A DNA stretch of 55,790 bases, from the NCBI GenBank assembly GCA_903857265.1, contig CAIODZ010000064.1, forward strand, positions 1 through 55,790. The letters run 5' to 3'. Below, piece by piece: positions 50,690-55,790 of this stretch. The DNA comes from an uncultured Phycisphaerales bacterium. GTDB taxonomy: Bacteria; Planctomycetota; Phycisphaerae; Sedimentisphaerales; Anaerobacaceae. Numbering within the stretch: the first letter of the stretch is position 1; the number at the start of each line of letters is the position of its first letter. The translations under genes were made by a program, and so were the position numbers. The notes beneath the pieces are model-generated. The model saw only the letters and a program-made list of their open reading frames with translations, was not told the origin of the DNA and searched no databases.

Positions 50690-52342
50690 ATGAGCGAAAA
50701 AACTCGCCAGGAGCATAAGGAAGCTCACCGTGAACGTGAGCATTTTTTCAGTTCAGCCAAGGTGGTGGCGGGCATAACGCTTGTTTCCCGTGTTTTTGGC
50801 CTTTTCCGCGATATGGGCGTAACATCGCTGGGCGCCAACCGCCTGACTGACGCATACGGCCTAGCGTTTCAAATACCTAATCTTTTCCGCCGGCTGTTTG
50901 GGGAGGGGGCGTTGTCATCGGCGTTTGTGCCCGTTTTCACCGATACCGTCGAAAAAGACGGGTTCGAAAAGGCCTCTAAACTGTTAGCCAACGCGATGGC
51001 GCTTCTGGCGGTGTTCCTGCTGGCCGTTATGCTTTTGGTGGAGATAGTTTTTGTGGTCGTCGCGTTATTGCCGGGGTCTGCCGACAGGCAATTTCTGATG
51101 ATGATGGCTACGATTATGTTCCCGTATATGGTTACGGTATGCCTGCTCGCCCTTGGCTCGGCTGCTCTGAACTGTCGCGGGCACTTTGCCTTTCCCGCCG
51201 CTGCGCCAATCATATTTAATATAGTAGGAATCGTAGCCGCGTGGTGGATTGCCCCGATGTTAAAGGGCAATCTGTCGGGCCAGCTTGTGATTGTTGCCTT
51301 CAGCGTGATAATAGCGGGATTTATCCAGCTTATCGCGGTTTTGTGGATGTTACAAAAAAGCGGTTTTTCAATTCGCGTGCGCCTGACGCCGGTTGAGCCA
51401 GGTATCGTCCCGATAATCAAGCTGCTATTGCCGGTGCTTTTGGGACTGGGGTTTCTGCAGATTTCAGAACTTCTGGCGACGATAATTTCCTGGAACCTTA
51501 CCGCTACAGCTGCGGCTCCGGATATAAACATAATCGGCTGGGTGCTCCACAAGCCGCTTACCCCGGGGGTCATAACGCGAGTGAACGCCGCTCGTGCGCT
51601 ATACCAGTTCCCGATGGGGGTATTGGCGATTTCGCTTGGGGTGGCGGTTTTTCCGCTGCTGACCCGTTACGCCGCCCGCAATGACATTGTAAATCTGAGG
51701 GACAGCATCAACCGGGCGCTGCGTCTTGCTCTTATGGAAGGCATTGCCACGGGGGTGGGCCTGTATATTTTGGCTGGGCCGATTGTGAAGGTCATATATG
51801 CCCGCCGCAATTTCAGCCCGGCAGACGCGGCACAGGCGGCGTTTGTTCTCCAGATGTATGTTCTTGGTATGTGGGCTTATTGCAGTTATCAGATTCTCGC
51901 CCGCGCGTTTTATTCGATGAAAGATACCGCAACACCGTTGAAGGTTTCCTGTGCCCTTGTGGTGATTAATCTGCTGATGGTGGCAACAATGGTTTGGATA
52001 CCCTGGCTCGGCGCTGGCGCATTTGGCCTGTCCACTACGATTACTTTCGCGATTAACGCTGTTATTCTTGTTTACCTGCTGCGTAAACGCCTCGGGTTAT
52101 TCGGCGGCAGAAAGATTCTCGCAAGTGTCATTCGCGGCATTATCGCTTCGGCTGTTATGTCCGCAGTCATTTATCTGCTGCTGTGGTTTATGAGAGATAT
52201 GCGAAACTGGATTGTTGTTGTTACCTGCGTGCCGGCAGGCACGGTTGTTTTTGTGGGCACGGCCTGGCTGCTTGGTTCCCCGGAAATCGCTGAGCTTCGC
52301 GGTGACATTTATGCCGCAAAGAGCGTAGAGAAAACAGAATAA
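50690..52342 (+). CDS. murJ: Lipid II flippase MurJ
   Basis: 550-residue MOP-family transporter with 14 membrane segments that flips lipid II for peptidoglycan synthesis. Family signatures: SRVFGLFRDMGVTSLGA, NLFRRLFGEGALSSAFVPVF, and Arg/Asp residues of the central cavity. TATAAT at 50676-50681 is 8 bases from the ATG and no ribosome binding site lies between, so the message may be leaderless or the start may be further in. Faces rodA tail to tail. Confidence 0.95.
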   Translation: MSEKTRQEHKEAHREREHFFSSAKVVAGITLVSRVFGLFRDMGVTSLGANRLTDAYGLAFQIPNLFRRLFGEGALSSAFVPVFTDTVEKDGFEKASKLLANAMALLAVFLLAVMLLVEIVFVVVALLPGSADRQFLMMMATIMFPYMVTVCLLALGSAALNCRGHFAFPAAAPIIFNIVGIVAAWWIAPMLKGNLSGQLVIVAFSVIIAGFIQLIAVLWMLQKSGFSIRVRLTPVEPGIVPIIKLLLPVLLGLGFLQISELLATIISWNLTATAAAPDINIIGWVLHKPLTPGVITRVNAARALYQFPMGVLAISLGVAVFPLLTRYAARNDIVNLRDSINRALRLALMEGIATGVGLYILAGPIVKVIYARRNFSPADAAQAAFVLQMYVLGMWAYCSYQILARAFYSMKDTATPLKVSCALVVINLLMVATMVWIPWLGAGAFGLSTTITFAINAVILVYLLRKRLGLFGGRKILASVIRGIIASAVMSAVIYLLLWFMRDMRNWIVVVTCVPAGTVVFVGTAWLLGSPEIAELRGDIYAAKSVEKTE

Positions 52343-52393
52343 AAAACTCCGCGGTCTCTCCCGTAAGGGATGGCCAAGCCACGCGGTAAAATT

Positions 52394-53680
52394 TTATCGT
52401 CTCGGCGCGACGGTGAAAGGCCGCCATCGCCCCACGTTATTGAGGAGCCCCACGCAAAGCATGCTGAATGTCAAACTCGACCCGCCATAACTAATAAACG
52501 GCAGCGTAATTCCTGTAATGGGCGTAAGCCCCAGCGTCATCGCCATATTGACAATAAGCTGAATCGCGAACATCGATACTATTCCCGCGGCCAGCAGCCG
52601 GCCAAACGGGTCGGTTGTCTCGCCCGCTATTTCCAGTCCGCACACCAGAAATATTATGTATATAGCAAGGACCCCGACGCACCCGACAAAACCCCACTGA
52701 TGCGCGATAATGGAAAAGATAAAGTCATTGTGTCTTTCGGGCAGAAAGTCGTATTTGACGAAAGGCCCCTTGCCGAAACCGTAGCCGGTCGCGCCGCCCG
52801 ATGCGATTGCGTATTTCGACCTTATAAGATGATAGCCCCAGTTTTCCTTCCATTTTTTGGAAGAGAATGTCCCCCCGACTAATAACCTGCCAAGCGCCGG
52901 GTGCTGCTCGGCCTTTTGGCGAAGCCATTCGCTTTGCAGCAGAACGCTGCTTATCCGCAGCCGTTGATAGGGCTGCATTTTGAGCCACATAACAGGGCTG
53001 ATTAGTAAAGCTATAAATAAAACAAGCGCAAGATGCCTGACTTTTGCCCCCGCGATAAACAGCATAGTGAGAAACACCGGCATCATCAAAAGCACTGTTC
53101 CCAAATCCGGCTCAAGCAGAATCAACACCATCGGCAAAAGCGTTAGCACGAAAGGCCCGATTAACGCGCTGAATCTTCGGTAATTGCTGCGGTATCGCAG
53201 ATACCACGCCAGGGCGATGATATACGCAGGTTTGCATATCTCCGAGGGCTGGATGCTCGGCAGCTCGAATCCCGCTATTGATATTTTTATCCATCGAAAT
53301 GCGCCTTTGGTTTCCGGCGCAAAGGGCAGCTCCACAACGTATCTTGAAATCAGCAGCACTGCCAGCAGCAGCAGTACTCCCGCGTAAATCCAGTAGCCGG
53401 CCTCGCCGAGCCGCCGGCAATTAACAAGATTGACAAGGATTAACGCCCCTAGCCCCAAGCCCGCGAAAGCAACCTGTTTTTTCCACAAGCCGGCAATCTC
53501 TCCTGATTGCTCTGTTGAGTGAGGTGCGGGCCGGTCTGGTGAATCTGTTATTTCGGCTTCGGATTGCGCCGGATGCCCGATTGCGTAAATGGTCGCAATG
53601 CCGATGAGGACAAGCGACAACATCGCTATCAGGAGAATGACTCTAACAGGAACCAGTCGGCCTTTTAGTAAACCAAGCAT
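52394..53680 (-). CDS. rodA: SEDS peptidoglycan transglycosylase RodA
   Basis: 428 residues, ten membrane helices. SEDS motifs: IQPSEICKPAYIIALAWYL, ILLEPDLGTVLLMMP, 'LPERHNDFIFSIIAHQWGFVG' containing the catalytic Asp, and ITLPFISYGGSSLTF. PERHxDFIF favours RodA over FtsW (which usually has EAHTDFI). A ~35-residue hydrophilic loop after helix 1 (PAQSEAEITDSPDRPAPHS) is unusual. Elongasome function with a class B PBP not in the window. Converges with murJ, 51 bp between stops. Confidence 0.92.
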   Translation of the reverse strand: MLGLLKGRLVPVRVILLIAMLSLVLIGIATIYAIGHPAQSEAEITDSPDRPAPHSTEQSGEIAGLWKKQVAFAGLGLGALILVNLVNCRRLGEAGYWIYAGVLLLLAVLLISRYVVELPFAPETKGAFRWIKISIAGFELPSIQPSEICKPAYIIALAWYLRYRSNYRRFSALIGPFVLTLLPMVLILLEPDLGTVLLMMPVFLTMLFIAGAKVRHLALVLFIALLISPVMWLKMQPYQRLRISSVLLQSEWLRQKAEQHPALGRLLVGGTFSSKKWKENWGYHLIRSKYAIASGGATGYGFGKGPFVKYDFLPERHNDFIFSIIAHQWGFVGCVGVLAIYIIFLVCGLEIAGETTDPFGRLLAAGIVSMFAIQLIVNMAMTLGLTPITGITLPFISYGGSSLTFSMLCVGLLNNVGRWRPFTVAPRR

Positions 53681-53720
53681 AGCAGAAGGATAACAAACAA
53701 ATCAGAAAAGTAAAACTGGA

Positions 53721-53738
53721 TTCCTGCTTTTGCAGGAA
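53721..53738. repeat. Short palindromic repeat TTCCTGC-TTTT-GCAGGAA
   Basis: 7-bp perfect stem, followed by TGACA. Belongs to a widespread class of short intergenic hairpins (GGATTCC...GGAATGAC). Confidence 0.55.
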
Positions 53739-54306
53739 TGACAGTAGGCAGAGGGCAGATGGTGGAGCAAGCGGGAAATCCCTAAAAATGTGTAAATTTT
53801 CCAAATTTAGCCTGCCAGTACTGAAAAACCATATCAAAAAAATGCCTATATAGCCGGCTTTTTCTATATTGCCAATTACCTAAGTTCTTGTCAAAACAGA
53901 GGTTAGCGTTATAAAGGAGGTTTTTATGGGGTGTTCCGCCGTTATCGGACGCTTAATTGAATTTTATCTTCATTTTAACGAAAAAAACACTTGACTAAAT
54001 GTGGTTTTCTGTGCTATTATACACTTGACTTTCACTAATAGTAACCTTGTGCATAGTAATTGAATTCGCACAATTACGCCTTTTATGGCAGAAAGGAGTC
54101 AACGGAGGAGTGAATAAGTAGTTTCTATTTTCTCTTTTTCTTTCGGCTGTCCTGCCGGTCGAATAGCCAAGCTCGGATAAAGTAGATTGTTAGTCAGATT
54201 GAAATTAACGAGCGGGCGTAGTTATGCGAAATTGTTTTTCAGCAGGGAAAACCAAAACACTGTGGGGCGTGTGGCTTCGCAGGGAAGAAAAGAAAGGAAG
54301 GTTTTT
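53739..54306. promoter_or_regulatory. Promoter and long leader region of the cohesin/PASTA/dockerin gene
   Basis: Promoter at 53991-54020: TTGACT, 18-bp spacer, TATTAT. About 280 bases then separate the start site from the ATG at 54307. A 22-codon frame (53926-53994, MGCSAVIGRL...) with a strong AAGGAGG lies just before, its stop overlapping the -35 box, and could be a small peptide. A further 10-codon frame (ATGGCAGAAAGG) begins near 54084 in the leader. No known riboswitch class was recognised. Confidence 0.5.
53926..53994 (+). CDS. Possible 22-residue small protein
   Basis: ATG five bases after GGAGG, frame MGCSAVIGRLIEFYLHFNEK-NT. The stop TGA lies inside the TTGACT -35 box. TTGTCA/16 bp/TATAAA lies directly before but would start transcription past the ribosome binding site. 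Could be chance. Confidence 0.3.
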   Translation: MGCSAVIGRLIEFYLHFNEKNT

Positions 54307-55790
54307 ATGAAGAAAGCTTTACTGATTGTTGCGTTGCTGTTAGCGGTTTCACCGGTAATGGCGACCGTTACAATCACGGCCGACAGAAGTGCGACGTTTA
54401 ATGGGGTTGATGCCAATACTCTCCATAGAGCGGTGACTGTTACGGTTGCCTACAGTATTAGCGCTCCCGACGGTAATTATGTCAGAGCGTTTGCTCTCGA
54501 TATGAACGTTGATAGTGGCTGCACCATGGGTAAAATCCGCGACTTCAACGTCGGCGAAAATAACTCTACAAAACAGGGTTATGGGATATTCCCGGGCAGA
54601 TTCCGGGCTTTTGTTAATCCCGCTACTCCCGATGCGTGCTATATGAATGCTTACCCGAACGGCAATTACAATCCGACCCCGGCGTGGTTAGACCCAGGCT
54701 CAACAGGCACCGGTCTCGACATGAACACGGTTATAGTCGAGATGGGTTATCTGGGAGCCGGAGACGCCAACAGGCCGGGCAAGTCAGGCACCTTGTTCAA
54801 AATCGATGTCAACGGCTATGGATTCTCTGGTACGGCACACTTGACGTTTGCTGCTGACGCGATGCGTGGCGGAGTGGTTCTCAAAGATACAAACGCCACC
54901 ACAACGGATACAAATCTGCCGTTTACGGTTGATGTTTGTTTCCCGACGACCTGCGTTGACATCCCGAATATCCTCACGCCTCCTATGACGAAGGCGCAAG
55001 CTGATGCAGCAATTACAGCCGTTGGCTTGGTTCCAAACGGCACGCCTCAGGTATTGTGCTCTGGCACTTACAACTATGTTCTCAGCCAGGACACCGGCTG
55101 CGTAGCAGCGGGTACGACGGTCAACTATACGTATGAGGCAGGCATAACCGTCCTCGGCGAGGTTGGCCAGCAAAAGGCGGTCGCGGAATCAGCGTGGACA
55201 GGTCAAGGGTTTGGTGTAAGCGGCACAAGTGTTATTGACTGCGCCCATACAGCAGGTGTGGTTCTTGACCAGAGCAGCACCGGTTGCCAAAGTTTGCCTT
55301 ACACGGTCACGTACCATTATGCAGCTGCGCGGATTGAGCCGAACGTTGTCGGTATGACACGGGCTCAAGCAGTTTCAACTCTTACCGCTGCCGGCTTTAC
55401 TGTTATTACCCCCGATGTTAACGGCTGGGGTGGTCCCAATAACGTTACAACGGTAGGCAATGTTTATGCTACGAGTCCGGCTCCTTTAACATCATGCGGC
55501 TCGACGAATGTGACTCTTAGCGTAGTCAGCTATCCCATTAAGTACATGACGGTTACAAACAGCTTGTATGTCAACTGGCAGCTCGCCAGCAGACCGCAGT
55601 GCTGGGCTTATCCGAGACAGTGCCACGGTGATGCAGATGGTAAGAAGCAGGGCACATGGGTTAGCAATCCTGACCTGGTCATTTTGAAAAGCGCTGTCAC
55701 CAAGGTAGATTCATTGATACCTACTGGTGGAAGATGCGCTGATTTCGACCACAAGAAGCAGGGCACATGGATTAGTAATCCCGACCTTGC
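54307..55790 (+). CDS. Secreted cohesin-like/PASTA/dockerin protein, 3' end outside window
   Basis: At least 494 codons, open at the right edge. Signal 1-20 (ALLIVALLLAVSPVMA). Residues ~21-215 form a beta-rich domain resembling cohesin-like folds (GTLFKIDVNGYGFSGTAHLTFAADAMRGGVVL). Two PASTA-type modules follow: 'IPNILTPPMTKAQADAAITAVGLV' near 225 and 'EPNVVGMTRAQAVSTLTAAGFTV' near 360, with a related segment between. Then dockerin-like repeats CHGDADGKKQGTWVSNPDL and CADFDHKKQGTWISNPDL, the planctomycete form with paired Ca-loop Asp residues. GGAAGG five bases before ATG. A surface or matrix protein; PASTA in a secreted dockerin protein is unusual. Confidence 0.85.
   Translation, partial: MKKALLIVALLLAVSPVMATVTITADRSATFNGVDANTLHRAVTVTVAYSISAPDGNYVRAFALDMNVDSGCTMGKIRDFNVGENNSTKQGYGIFPGRFRAFVNPATPDACYMNAYPNGNYNPTPAWLDPGSTGTGLDMNTVIVEMGYLGAGDANRPGKSGTLFKIDVNGYGFSGTAHLTFAADAMRGGVVLKDTNATTTDTNLPFTVDVCFPTTCVDIPNILTPPMTKAQADAAITAVGLVPNGTPQVLCSGTYNYVLSQDTGCVAAGTTVNYTYEAGITVLGEVGQQKAVAESAWTGQGFGVSGTSVIDCAHTAGVVLDQSSTGCQSLPYTVTYHYAAARIEPNVVGMTRAQAVSTLTAAGFTVITPDVNGWGGPNNVTTVGNVYATSPAPLTSCGSTNVTLSVVSYPIKYMTVTNSLYVNWQLASRPQCWAYPRQCHGDADGKKQGTWVSNPDLVILKSAVTKVDSLIPTGGRCADFDHKKQGTWISNPDL

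Overview
The window looks like a chromosomal contig of a Planctomycetota bacterium, most likely class Phycisphaerae. This is inference from gene content: planctomycete-style dockerin repeats (two-part 'GDADGKKQG ... ADFDHKKQG' form at 54.3-55.8 kb), a PEP-CTERM protein, an Hc1-like histone fragment gene, an S10-spc-alpha ribosomal cluster without rpmD (L30), a GH9 cellulase and a GH172 enzyme. No 16S rRNA is present, so the placement cannot be fixed from this window.

Region 1 (1-15.3 kb, plus strand): one tightly packed S10-spc-alpha superoperon, entered inside rplD and running through rplQ with secY, adk, map, infA and rpoA, followed by a HIT-family hydrolase and an initiator tRNA with its own promoter and terminator. 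The standout is rplV, whose L22 core is preceded by a Cro/C1-type helix-turn-helix domain.

Region 2 (15.4-24.2 kb, minus strand): a two-component signalling block of three stand-alone receivers, a receiver-histidine kinase fusion and a giant CheB-CheR-coiled-coil-PAS-histidine kinase with a degenerate GGDEF-like tail, closed by an intrinsic terminator. Upstream lies a sigma54 activator gene broken by one in-frame TAG. No flagellar or methyl-accepting chemotaxis gene is nearby.

Region 3 (24.2-32.8 kb): accessory DNA rich in repeats. It holds a GH172 (DUF2961) enzyme flanked by two identical 44-bp hairpin repeats, two tiny membrane proteins (one probably leaderless), a glycosyltransferase remnant, tRNA-Lys, a PEP-CTERM protein with a structured 5' leader, a family-4 uracil-DNA glycosylase that has absorbed a dispersed repeat into its reading frame, gdhA, a phased A/T-tract (curved DNA) segment, an HsdR-N-like nuclease and a lipoprotein.

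Region 4 (32.9-41.2 kb): a KaiC/RecA-like-plus-PEP/pyruvate-binding protein divergent from a LysR regulator, then a HAD phosphatase, an SNase-like protein missing two active-site residues and bracketed by 12-bp inverted repeats, a LolA-like lipoprotein, a flavodoxin, the histone-like protein, a FabZ-type dehydratase and a Nudix protein.

Region 5 (41.3-55.8 kb): secreted and envelope functions. These are a modular GH9 cellulase with CBM3 and dockerin, a zinc-ribbon membrane protein, a dockerin/beta-helix protein whose natural start appears to be ACG, a ferredoxin gene directly upstream of tRNA-Glu, a TPR/HEAT secreted protein, convergent murJ and rodA (lipid II flippase and SEDS transglycosylase), and an unfinished cohesin-like/PASTA/dockerin surface protein. 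Polysaccharide degradation and cell-surface display are the main metabolic theme outside the core operon.
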